Shown here: in pieces, positions 1-6,628 of the stretch
Position numbering within the stretch: position 1 is the first letter of the stretch
Layout: each line of letters opens with the position of its first letter
Assembly: GCA_021808985.1 (NCBI GenBank)
Contig: JAKBAQ010000088.1
Coordinates: 1-10,305 of the forward strand
From: Pseudomonadota bacterium
GTDB lineage: Bacteria > Pseudomonadota > Alphaproteobacteria > Acetobacterales > Acetobacteraceae
DNA: 10,305 nt
Reading direction: 5' to 3'
Made by a program: the position numbers and the translations under genes
The notes under the pieces: model-generated
Databases searched by the model: none
What the model was told of the DNA's origin: nothing
The model's input: only the letters and a program-made list of their open reading frames with translations

Positions 1-1520
1 CGACCGAATTCCGCATGGAATTCGCGGTGGATGTGGTGATCGACCTCGTCTGCTACCGCCGGCATGGGCATAATGAAAATGAGGAGCCGGCGTTCACGCA
101 GCCGATCATGTACAAGGCGATCAAGGCCCTGAAGACGACGCGCGCGCTCTATGCCGAGGCGCTGGCGGCCGAGGGCAGCGTGAGCGCCGAGCAGGCGCAG
201 GCGATTGCCGATACCTACAACCAGACGCTGGAGGACGCCTACAAGGGCGCGCAGGCGTACAAGGTGAATAAGGCGGACTGGCTGGAGGGCCATTGGTCGG
301 GCCTGGGCCAGGCCACGGAAGAGGATGAGCAGGCCGAACAGGCGACCGCCGCGCCGCTGGCGCAACTGCGCCAGGTTGGGGTTGGCATTTCCACCCCGCC
401 GGAGAATTTTGACCTCAACTCGAAGATTCTGCGCCAGCTGGAAGCCAAGCGGCAGATGATGGACACCGGCGAGGGGATTGACTGGGCGACCGGCGAGGCC
501 CTGGCGTTCGGCACGCTGATGCTCGATGGCCATCGCGTGCGGCTCTCGGGCGAGGATTGCCAGCGCGGCACCTTCAGCCAGCGCCATGCCGTGCTGATCG
601 ACCAGACCAATCAGAACGAATACACGCCGCTGAACAATATCAGCAAGGATCAGGCGCGGATCGAGGTGTTCAACTCGCTGCTCTCGGAAGTGGGGGTGCT
701 GGGCTTTGAATATGGTTACGCGCTGGCGGACCCCAGCGTGCTGGTGATGTGGGAGGCGCAGTTTGGCGACTTCGCCAACGGGGCGCAGGTGATCATCGAC
801 CAGTTCCTGGCCTCGGGCGAGACCAAGTGGCTGCGCATGTGCGGCCTGACGCTGCTGCTGCCGCACGGGCATGAGGGCCAGGGGCCGGAACATTCATCCG
901 CGCGGCTGGAGCGCTACCTGCAGCTTTGCGCCGAGCGCAACATGACGGTGTGCAACCTGACCACGCCGGCGAATTATTTCCACGCGCTGCGCCGCCAGCT
1001 GAAGCGCAACTTCCGCAAGCCGCTGGTGCTGATGACGCCCAAATCGCTGCTGCGGCATAAGCTGGCGGTCTCGCCGCTGAGCGACATGGCGACTGGGTCT
1101 GGCTTTAAATACGTGATCCCGGAGATCGACAAGATCGCGGCGCCGGCGCAGGTGAAGCGCGTGGTGGTGTGCTCGGGCAAGGTGTATTACGACCTGCTGA
1201 GCGAACGGCGGGAACGCGGGATTAAGAATGTCGCCATCGTGCGGCTGGAGCAGTTCTACCCCTTCCCGGCCCGCAAGCTGCAGGAGGCGCTGGCGCCTTA
1301 CGCCAAGGCCGAGGTGGTGTGGTGCCAGGAAGAGCCGGAGAATAATGGCGGGTGGAGCTTTGTGGACCGCAAGATTGAGGCCGTGCTGACCGCCGCCGGA
1401 GGCGCCGCCAAGCGGCCCCGCTATGTTGGCCGCGCCGCCGCCGCCAGCCCGGCCACCGGGCTGGCCAGGGTGCATGCCGCCGAGCAGGCCGCCCTGGTGA
1501 ACGAGGCATTATCCGTCTAA
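1..1520 (+). CDS. sucA: 2-oxoglutarate dehydrogenase E1 component, 3' part (5'-truncated)
   Basis: E1 is the thiamine-diphosphate subunit that decarboxylates 2-oxoglutarate and passes the succinyl group to the lipoyl arm of E2, in the cytoplasmic TCA-cycle complex. The reading frame is open from the window edge (first full codon at base 3), so the ATG at 15 is internal and about half of the roughly 950-residue protein is missing. The fragment begins in the cofactor-binding half with DLVCYRRHGHNENEEP, a family hallmark. It continues into the transketolase-like pyrimidine-binding domain (GEALAFGTLMLDGHRVRLSG, then GEDCQRGTFSQRHAV) and the C-terminal domain (VVWCQEEPENNGGWSFV). The TAA stop lies 52 bases before sucB on the same strand, as expected for a sucAB operon. 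No frameshift is seen. Identification rests on motif recognition and the adjacent sucB. Confidence 0.97.
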   Translation, partial: TEFRMEFAVDVVIDLVCYRRHGHNENEEPAFTQPIMYKAIKALKTTRALYAEALAAEGSVSAEQAQAIADTYNQTLEDAYKGAQAYKVNKADWLEGHWSGLGQATEEDEQAEQATAAPLAQLRQVGVGISTPPENFDLNSKILRQLEAKRQMMDTGEGIDWATGEALAFGTLMLDGHRVRLSGEDCQRGTFSQRHAVLIDQTNQNEYTPLNNISKDQARIEVFNSLLSEVGVLGFEYGYALADPSVLVMWEAQFGDFANGAQVIIDQFLASGETKWLRMCGLTLLLPHGHEGQGPEHSSARLERYLQLCAERNMTVCNLTTPANYFHALRRQLKRNFRKPLVLMTPKSLLRHKLAVSPLSDMATGSGFKYVIPEIDKIAAPAQVKRVVVCSGKVYYDLLSERRERGIKNVAIVRLEQFYPFPARKLQEALAPYAKAEVVWCQEEPENNGGWSFVDRKIEAVLTAAGGAAKRPRYVGRAAAASPATGLARVHAAEQAALVNEALSV

Positions 1521-1572
1521 ACTTTCGCAACATCTCCCGAACGACCACCGCGTCTGAAAATTAGGAGCAGTC

Positions 1573-2808
1573 ATGGCCGCCGATATCAAAGTCCCGACGC
1601 TTGGAGAAAGCGTCACCAGCGCAACCATATCGCGATGGATGAAGAAGGCCGGGGACACCGTGGCCGCCGATGAGCCCCTGGTGGAGCTTGAGACCGACAA
1701 GGTGACGGTTGAGGTGAACGCGCCGGAAGCCGGGGTGCTGGAAGAGATAACCGCCCCGGAAGGGAGCGAGGTTGAGGTTGGCGCGCTGCTGGGCCGTATC
1801 GGTGGCGCCGGCGCCAAGGCGGCGCCGAAGGCGGCGAGCGAAGCCAAGTCAGCCCCCGCGACGGCGCCCGCTGCGGCGGCCGGGGTGCATCCGCCCCAGA
1901 CGCCGCCCGGCCCGGTGGCCCGCCCCGGTGTGGCCGCCTTGCCCGCCGCCGCGAAGATGATGGAGGAGAAGCGCCTCTCCGAGGCTGATATCGGCCCCGG
2001 CACCGCCAAGGGGGGACGGATTTCCAAAGGGGATGTGCTTGCTTTTGTCAGCAAGCCGCCAGTGGCCCCTGCCCCGCCGGCCGCCAAGCCGGCCCGCGCG
2101 GCTGACCCGCGCGAGGAGCGGGTGAAGATGACACGGCTGCGCAAGACCATCGCCAGCCGCCTGAAGGACGCGCAGAATACCGCCGCCATGCTCACCACCT
2201 TCAATGAGGTGGATATGAGCGCGATCATGGCGCTGCGCGGCGAGTACAAGGAAGCCTTCGAGAAGAAGCACAAGGGCGTGCGCCTGGGCTTCAACGGCTT
2301 CTTCGTGAAGGCCGTGGTGGCGGCGCTGGCGGAGTTTCCGGCGGTGAACGCGGAAATCGACGGTGATGACATCGTCTACAAGCATTATGTGCACATGGGC
2401 ATCGCCGTTGGCGGGGCCAACGGGCTGGTGGTGCCGGTGATCCGGGATGCGGGCGAGAAGAGCATCGCCGAGATCGAGGCGGAGATCGCCGGGTTCGCCA
2501 AGGCGGCCAAGGATGGCACGCTGAAGCTGGAGCAGCTCTCGGGCGGGACTTTCTCGATTACCAATGGCGGCGTGTACGGCTCGCTGATGAGCACGCCGAT
2601 TATCAACCCGCCGCAATCGGCTATTTTGGGCATGCACAAGATCCAAGAACGCCCGGTTGTGGTGAATGGGCAGATCGTGATCCGCCCGATGATGTATCTG
2701 GCGGTCTCTTATGACCACCGGATCATCGATGGGCGGGAGGCTGTCTCGTTCCTGGTGCGGGTGAAGGAAAGCCTGGAAGACCCGCGCCGGTTGCTGCTGG
2801 ATATCTGA
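1573..2808 (+). CDS. sucB: 2-oxoglutarate dehydrogenase E2 (dihydrolipoyllysine succinyltransferase)
   Basis: E2 is the core of the complex: its lipoyl arm accepts the succinyl group from E1 and transfers it to CoA. The 411-residue protein has the usual order. The lipoyl domain (about 3-77) has the lipoylated lysine K43 in ETDKVTVEV. An Ala/Pro-rich linker follows, then the peripheral-subunit-binding domain (about 118-160) and an acyltransferase domain from about 180 with TTFNEVDMS. The catalytic motif SYDHRIIDGREAV near the C-terminus places H382 and D386 at the active site. The wording of the lipoyl and catalytic motifs favours SucB over pyruvate-dehydrogenase E2. The ATG start has AGGAG at 1563-1567, five bases upstream. 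The E3 gene (lpd), which often follows in this operon, is absent: a terminator comes immediately after the stop. Confidence 0.97.
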   Translation: MAADIKVPTLGESVTSATISRWMKKAGDTVAADEPLVELETDKVTVEVNAPEAGVLEEITAPEGSEVEVGALLGRIGGAGAKAAPKAASEAKSAPATAPAAAAGVHPPQTPPGPVARPGVAALPAAAKMMEEKRLSEADIGPGTAKGGRISKGDVLAFVSKPPVAPAPPAAKPARAADPREERVKMTRLRKTIASRLKDAQNTAAMLTTFNEVDMSAIMALRGEYKEAFEKKHKGVRLGFNGFFVKAVVAALAEFPAVNAEIDGDDIVYKHYVHMGIAVGGANGLVVPVIRDAGEKSIAEIEAEIAGFAKAAKDGTLKLEQLSGGTFSITNGGVYGSLMSTPIINPPQSAILGMHKIQERPVVVNGQIVIRPMMYLAVSYDHRIIDGREAVSFLVRVKESLEDPRRLLLDI

Positions 2809-2826
2809 TCTGGCTTTATGCCAGGG

Positions 2827-2860
2827 AAAAGGCCAGAGGCGCGTTCCTCTGGCCTTTTTT
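2827..2860. terminator. Bidirectional intrinsic terminator between sucB and the convergent transglycosylase gene
   Basis: A strong hairpin has arms AGGCCAGAGG and CCTCTGGCCT around the loop CGCGTT. An A-run (from 2827) lies on its left and a run of six T (2855-2860) on its right, so it can end transcripts from either side. It sits 18 bases after the sucB stop and 17 bases beyond the stop of the minus-strand gene. Confidence 0.9.
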
Positions 2861-2890
2861 CATGGCGTGATGAGTTTCATGGCGTGATGA
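2861..2890. repeat. 13-bp direct repeat at the 3' end of the transglycosylase gene
   Basis: CATGGCGTGATGA occurs at 2861-2873 and again at 2878-2890, separated by GTTT (17-bp period). The second copy encodes the last codons and stop of the minus-strand gene; the first lies just past the stop, next to the terminator. It looks like a small tandem duplication. The repeat is certain, but any function is unknown. Confidence 0.8.
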
Positions 2891-3602
2891 CCCGGGGCAG
2901 GCCGCCGGGCGGCGCGGCGGCGGCATTGGCCGGGGTGTAGACATGGATGCGGCGGGCCTGGGGCGACATGAGGATGACGTAAGGGTCTGGCGCGGTGAGG
3001 GTGGCGTCGGCCAATTGGGCGCCAAGGCCGGCGGGAACGGGGCCAAGGCCATGCCAGACGGCGAGAACGCGGCGCTGGTAGGGCAGGCCGAGATCGGGCT
3101 CGGCGGAGTGATAGTCGGCGATGGCGGTGTTCCAGGAGCCGGTCTGGCTTTTCAGGCGGTTGAGGAATTTGGCCGCGTAATCGGCGTTTTCCACGGGGTC
3201 GAAGGCATCGTCCAGGGAGGCGAAGGCGTTTGGGTGGTTTTGCAGGCTGATCTGGAAGCAGCCGACATCAATGTCGCGCGCGCCGGCGGCCTCGGCCATG
3301 CGGACATAGGCTTCGGCGGCGGTTTTATCCATGAAATACTGGCCGGTGCCGTCGGCGTTCACGGTCCACGGCCAGGGGGCGAGGCGGCCGGTGAGCGGGT
3401 CGGGACGGCCGCTCTCCACCATGCCGATGGAGACCAGCAGGTTGGCTGGAAGGTCCGCCGCCTGCTCGGCCGCGTGGCCGGCGATGCCGCAGGCCTGGTT
3501 TGGCGGCAGATCAGCCCAGGAGGCGCGCGCCAGCATGGCCAGCAACGCCGTTGCCAGCAGCCCTGCCCTCCGCGGAACCGCGCCAAGCGACATATGTTTC
3601 AC
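2877..3602 (-). CDS. Secreted lytic transglycosylase, SLT domain (VirB1/IagB-like size)
   Basis: Soluble lytic transglycosylases cleave the MurNAc-GlcNAc bond of peptidoglycan in the periplasm. The frame stays open to 3830, but the upstream residues are Cys/Arg-rich and unlike the family. I chose the GTG at 3602, which has GGAG at 3608-3611 with a five-base spacer; an ATG at 3593 is the alternative. From the GTG, the 241-residue product has a signal peptide (basic KHMSLGAVPRR, hydrophobic core, likely cleavage after ASWA at residue 30). The SLT domain follows: LLVSIGMVESGR with candidate catalytic E63, the PWPWTVNADG segment typical of this subgroup, GCFQIS at 114-119, and the ADYHSAEP and YQRRVLAVW motifs. 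C38 and C115 could form a disulfide. It converges on sucB and diverges from typA. No secretion-system genes are nearby, so a housekeeping or specialised wall role cannot be decided. Confidence 0.87.
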   Translation of the reverse strand: MKHMSLGAVPRRAGLLATALLAMLARASWADLPPNQACGIAGHAAEQAADLPANLLVSIGMVESGRPDPLTGRLAPWPWTVNADGTGQYFMDKTAAEAYVRMAEAAGARDIDVGCFQISLQNHPNAFASLDDAFDPVENADYAAKFLNRLKSQTGSWNTAIADYHSAEPDLGLPYQRRVLAVWHGLGPVPAGLGAQLADATLTAPDPYVILMSPQARRIHVYTPANAAAAPPGGLPRVITP

Positions 3603-3607
3603 GCCTA

Positions 3608-3611
3608 CTCC
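3608..3611 (-). promoter_or_regulatory. Ribosome binding site favouring the GTG start of the transglycosylase gene
   Basis: GGAG on the minus strand lies five bases before the GTG at 3602 but fourteen bases before the ATG at 3593. The spacing favours the GTG, which adds K and H to the n-region of the signal peptide. Confidence 0.5.
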
Positions 3612-3698
3612 GCCTTTCCTACACTGAATGCATACGCAAATGGCCCGGACGTGGCGAGGCTTGTGTGCCGCAATTCCATGAATTTTACGGTTGCATGC

Positions 3699-3742
3699 CG
3701 CCGCAGGGCAGCAATTGTTTTTTTGCCCTCGCTTTTGCGGCG
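3699..3742. other. Nested inverted repeat in the intergenic region upstream of typA
   Basis: The 249 bases between the divergent transglycosylase and typA genes (3603-3851) contain no convincing gene. They hold an outer pairing of CGCCGCA (3699-3705) with TGCGGCG (3736-3742), and directly inside it GGGCA (3706-3710) with TGCCC (3724-3728). The loop is T-rich and there is a seven-base bulge on the 3' side. A small palindrome, AATTC-CAT-GAATT, lies upstream at 3672-3684. I could not assign -35/-10 boxes in this region with confidence. The structure could be a leader hairpin of typA or a chance inverted repeat. Confidence 0.4.
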
Positions 3743-3851
3743 CAATATGGCTATGCGGGGCGGGAAATCTTCCGCGCGATTTTTGGGCCGTTGCTCCGTT
3801 CCATACGAGGCAGCGGCCCAAGCATTGCACTAACTGTCAGGCCCGTTGAAA

Positions 3852-5687
3852 ATGTCCGCTCCAAAGATCCGCAATATCGCCATTATCGCACATGTTGACC
3901 ATGGCAAGACCACGCTCGTCGACCAGCTGCTCAAGCAGTCCGGCGCGTATGCCGCGCACCAGGCGGTGGCCGAGCGCGCGCTCGACCGCAATGACCTGGA
4001 AAAGGAGCGCGGCATCACCATTCTGGCGAAGGTGGCCTCGGTGGTGTGGAATGACGTGCGCATCAACATTGTTGACACCCCAGGCCACGCCGATTTCGGC
4101 GGCGAGGTGGAGCGGATTTTGAACATGGTGGATGGCGCCGTGATTCTGGTGGACGCCGCCGAGGGCGTGCTGCCGCAGACCAAGTTCGTGCTCGGCAAGG
4201 CGCTGGCGCGCGGGCTGAAGCCGATTGTGGTGGTGAACAAGATCGACCGTGGCGATGCCCGCCCGGACGATGTGCATAATGAGATGTTCGACCTCTTCGC
4301 CGCGCTGGACGCCAATGAGGAGCAGCTCGACTTCCCGATGCTGTTCGCCTCGGGCCGCCAGGGCTGGGCGGTGAAGGATCTGGCCGACCCGCGCGAGAGC
4401 CTGACGCCGCTGTTCGACCTGATTTTGGCGCATGTGCCGGCGCCGAACCTCAATAGCGAGGCGCCGTTTGGCATGGTTGCCTCCATTTTGGAGTCTGACA
4501 CGTTCCTCGGCCGGGTGCTGACAGGGCGCGTGGAGCAGGGCCGCGCCACCGTGAACATGCCGGTGAAGGTGTACCGCCTGGATGGCAGCGTGGTTGAAAC
4601 CGGTCGGCTGACCAAGCTGCTCTCCTTCCGCGGCCTGGACCGCGTGGCGGTGGATGAGGTTTCGGCGGGCGATATCGTCGCCGTCGCCGGGCTGACGGAT
4701 GCGACCATTCCGCACACCATCGGCTCCATGGATCTGCCAGCCCCCCTGCCCGCCACCCCGATTGACCCGCCGACCCTCTCAATGACCTTCCGGATTAATG
4801 ACAGCCCGCTGGCCGGGCGCGAGGGGAAGAAGGTGACGTCGCGCCAGATTCGTGACCGGCTGTACCGCGAGGCGGAGGGCAATGTCGCCATTATGGTGGC
4901 GGACAGCACGGAGACCGATGCGTTCGAGGTTTCGGGCCGCGGCGAATTGCAGCTTGGCGTGCTGATTGAGCAGATGCGCCGCGAGGGGTTTGAGCTGACC
5001 ATCGGCCGCCCGCGCGTGCTGACACGCACCGATGAGGAGACCGGCGAGCGCGAGGAGCCTTATGAGGAGGTGCTGATCGACGTGGATGAGCCCTATGCCG
5101 GCGCGGTGGTGGAGAAAATGTCCCGCCGCAAGGGTGAGCTTTCGGACATTCGACCCTCCGGCGGCGGCAAGCAGCGCCTGACCTTCCGTATCCCCTCGCG
5201 CGGGCTGATCGGCTACCATGGCGAGTTTCTCACCGATACGCGCGGCACCGGGGTGATGAACCGGCTGTTCGCCGGGTATGGGCCTTGGAAAGGCAAGATC
5301 GAGGGCCGGCGCAATGGGGCGCTCATCTCCTCCGAGGATGGCGAGGCCGTGCAGTATTCGCTGTTCTCGCTGCAGGACCGGGGGGTGCTGTTCGTCTCCC
5401 CTGGGGAGAAGGTTTATGTCGGCATGATTCTGGGCGAGCATTCGCGCGAGAATGATCTCGATATCAACCCGGTGCGGGAGAAGAAGCTGACCAACATACG
5501 CGCCGCCGGCAAGGATGAGGCGCTGCTGCTGGTGCCGCCACGCAAGATGTCTCTGGAGCAGGCGATTGCCTATGTGGAGGATGATGAGCTGGTGGAGGTG
5601 ACCCCGAGCGCGGTGCGGCTGCGCAAGAAGCATCTGGACCCCAATGCCCGCAAGCGCGCTGACCGCGCCGCCGGCGACGCGGCCTGA
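3852..5687 (+). CDS. typA: Ribosome-associated translational GTPase TypA/BipA
   Basis: TypA/BipA is an EF-G-like GTPase that binds the 70S ribosome and helps ribosome assembly and translation under stress and cold; this is family knowledge. The 611-residue length is normal. Numbered from the ATG, the G domain has G1 AHVDHGKT (13-20), switch I ERGITI (52-57), G3 DTPGH (75-79) and G4 NKID (129-132). EF-G-like domains follow, and the BipA-specific C-terminal part includes RGLIGYHGEFLTDTRGTG and GMILGEHSRENDLDINP. An in-frame TTG lies two codons upstream at 3846, but the ATG matches family N-termini. Neither start has a strong Shine-Dalgarno (only CAGG about ten bases before the ATG). The gene is transcribed alone, divergent from the transglycosylase gene, with its own terminator. 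Confidence 0.97.
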   Translation: MSAPKIRNIAIIAHVDHGKTTLVDQLLKQSGAYAAHQAVAERALDRNDLEKERGITILAKVASVVWNDVRINIVDTPGHADFGGEVERILNMVDGAVILVDAAEGVLPQTKFVLGKALARGLKPIVVVNKIDRGDARPDDVHNEMFDLFAALDANEEQLDFPMLFASGRQGWAVKDLADPRESLTPLFDLILAHVPAPNLNSEAPFGMVASILESDTFLGRVLTGRVEQGRATVNMPVKVYRLDGSVVETGRLTKLLSFRGLDRVAVDEVSAGDIVAVAGLTDATIPHTIGSMDLPAPLPATPIDPPTLSMTFRINDSPLAGREGKKVTSRQIRDRLYREAEGNVAIMVADSTETDAFEVSGRGELQLGVLIEQMRREGFELTIGRPRVLTRTDEETGEREEPYEEVLIDVDEPYAGAVVEKMSRRKGELSDIRPSGGGKQRLTFRIPSRGLIGYHGEFLTDTRGTGVMNRLFAGYGPWKGKIEGRRNGALISSEDGEAVQYSLFSLQDRGVLFVSPGEKVYVGMILGEHSRENDLDINPVREKKLTNIRAAGKDEALLLVPPRKMSLEQAIAYVEDDELVEVTPSAVRLRKKHLDPNARKRADRAAGDAA

Positions 5688-5694
5688 GCTGAGC

Positions 5695-5721
5695 AAGGGC
5701 GCCTCGCGGGGCGCCCTTTTT
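5695..5721 (+). terminator. Intrinsic terminator of typA
   Basis: The hairpin has perfect nine-base arms AAGGGCGCC (5695-5703) and GGCGCCCTT (5710-5718), a six-base loop and a T-run at 5717-5721. It starts eight bases after the typA stop and separates typA from the downstream NUDIX gene. Confidence 0.9.
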
Positions 5722-5740
5722 CGTTACAAGGGGTGGGCGC

Positions 5741-6385
5741 GTGAGTGTTGTTAAGGACCATATGATCGCCGATGCGGGGATGCAGCGGGAGATAACCGAG
5801 CGGTTCATCGCCGGAGGGTTTGGGGATGTTCCGGGCCAGGCGGTGCATGAGATGGGCCGGGTGAGCCTGCCGGGGACGGGTGATGTGGCGCTGCACCTGC
5901 GCCATGCGGCGGATGCCATTTTGCTGGATGATTTTGGCCAGGTGGTGCTGATTACCAGGCTGCACCAGCCCGGCGCCGGGCTGCTGGCCTTGCCGGGCGG
6001 GTTTATTGACGAAGTGGATGGCGGGGTGGAAAGCCCGCTGGCGGCGGCGATTCGCGAGGCGGTGGAGGAAACCGGCGTGGATGAAGGGCTGCTGCGCGGT
6101 ATGGCGGCGCGGCCGGTGGGGCACCGCTTGTATGACCGGCCTTTCGACATTCGAGTCGCCTGGAACAATCTGCCGGGCACCAGCATAAAGCGGGGGGATG
6201 TTTTTGGCGTCTCCACGCAGGGATTCTGCTTCAGGCTGCCGGGGGATTTGCGCGACCTGCCGTTGCGGCCAGGGGATGACGCGAAGGGCGTGGGGGTGAT
6301 GAAGATTGAGAGCCTGGCGGCCAGCCAGTTCGCGGTGCCGGACCATCTGCCGCTGATATGGCTGGCGCGGGAGATGACGGCCTGA
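5741..6385 (+). CDS. NUDIX hydrolase with an expanded Nudix box
   Basis: NUDIX enzymes hydrolyse nucleoside diphosphates linked to another group, such as ADP-ribose, NADH or oxidised dNTPs, using metal bound by the Nudix-box glutamates. The 214-residue protein starts with GTG behind AAGGGG (5728-5733). The core strand DAILLDDFGQVVLITR (58-73) leads to LPGGFID and then G87-x9-E97-x7-REAVEETGV (105-113). The catalytic REAVEETG part is intact, but the segment between the first Gly and first Glu has nine residues instead of the canonical five. The surroundings (LLALPGGFID, then HRLYDRPFDIR) recall ADP-ribose pyrophosphatase or NadM-type Nudix domains, but the substrate is not determined. About 50 residues precede the core and resemble nothing I recognise. 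The gene stands between the typA terminator and a tRNA and appears to be transcribed alone. Confidence 0.9.
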   Translation: MSVVKDHMIADAGMQREITERFIAGGFGDVPGQAVHEMGRVSLPGTGDVALHLRHAADAILLDDFGQVVLITRLHQPGAGLLALPGGFIDEVDGGVESPLAAAIREAVEETGVDEGLLRGMAARPVGHRLYDRPFDIRVAWNNLPGTSIKRGDVFGVSTQGFCFRLPGDLRDLPLRPGDDAKGVGVMKIESLAASQFAVPDHLPLIWLAREMTA

Positions 6386-6392
6386 GGCGGTA

Positions 6393-6434
6393 GGGTGGTG
6401 GGGCTTGTGGGATGGTGGGATGGTGGGATGGTGG
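6393..6434 (+). repeat. G-rich tandem repeat with G-quadruplex potential
   Basis: Three perfect tandem copies of GGGATGGT (6409-6432) plus a trailing GG follow two other G-runs. Runs of three or more G lie at 6393-6395, 6400-6403, 6409-6411, 6417-6419 and 6425-6427, with loops of 4-5 bases, which meets the usual G-quadruplex pattern. It lies just after the NUDIX stop and about 60 bases before the tRNA. No hairpin terminator is visible after the NUDIX gene. Confidence 0.75.
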
Positions 6435-6454
6435 AGCGAAATGCGCCATTGCCG

Positions 6455-6483
6455 TTGCCGGGTGGCGGGTTTTCAGATAGAAG
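6455..6483 (+). promoter_or_regulatory. Candidate sigma70-type promoter of tRNA-Arg
   Basis: TTGCCG (6455-6460) and TAGAAG (6478-6483) each match four of six consensus positions and are exactly 17 bases apart. Initiation about seven bases downstream would leave a very short 5' leader before the tRNA at 6495. This is a plausible but weak match. Confidence 0.4.
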
Positions 6484-6494
6484 CGCCGCGGTGT

Positions 6495-6571
6495 GGACCC
6501 GTAGCTCAGCTGGATAGAGCGTTGCCCTCCGAAGGCAAAGGTCGCGCGTTCGAATCGCGCCGGGTCCGCCA
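6495..6571 (+). tRNA. tRNA-Arg, anticodon CCG
   Basis: The full 77-base cloverleaf includes the CCA end. The acceptor arms GGACCCG and CGGGTCC pair over seven bases. The D arm is GCTC/GAGC. The anticodon stem TTGCC/GGCAA encloses loop CTCCGAA, giving anticodon CCG, which reads the arginine codon CGG. The T arm is GCGCG-TTCGAAT-CGCGC. Discriminator G is followed by genome-encoded CCA. No clear terminator follows: only a CAGA/TCTG hairpin at 6591-6602 without a T-run. Confidence 0.97.
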
Positions 6572-6628
6572 GTTTCCTTTGATGGATCGGCAGACTTGTC
6601 TGATACCTTGGAAATGAGTCCCCCTGCC

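Noticed and set aside
1509..2718. Long minus-strand frames opposite sucB
   Set aside because: They are His/Arg- or Ala/Ser-rich shadows of a clear three-domain E2 gene.
2809..2876. Missing lpd after sucB as evidence of a broken operon
   Set aside because: E3 is often encoded elsewhere; a clean terminator and intact flanking genes show no sign of deletion.
3603..3830. N-terminal extension of the transglycosylase frame up to 3830
   Set aside because: The extra residues do not resemble the family, they would bury the signal peptide, and a GTG with a well-spaced GGAG exists at 3602.
2943..3833. 296-codon plus-strand open frame
   Set aside because: It is a Gly-rich shadow of the transglycosylase gene, which has the signal peptide and SLT motifs on the other strand.
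3846..3851. TTG as the typA start
   Set aside because: The ATG two codons later fits family N-termini and neither start has a strong ribosome binding site, so the ATG is simpler.
3830..5029. 399-codon minus-strand open frame
   Set aside because: It is antisense to typA, whose GTPase motifs are unambiguous; it is low-complexity and Ser/Arg-rich.
6588..6605. Possible terminator after tRNA-Arg
   Set aside because: The CAGA/TCTG stem is only four base pairs and has no T-run after it.
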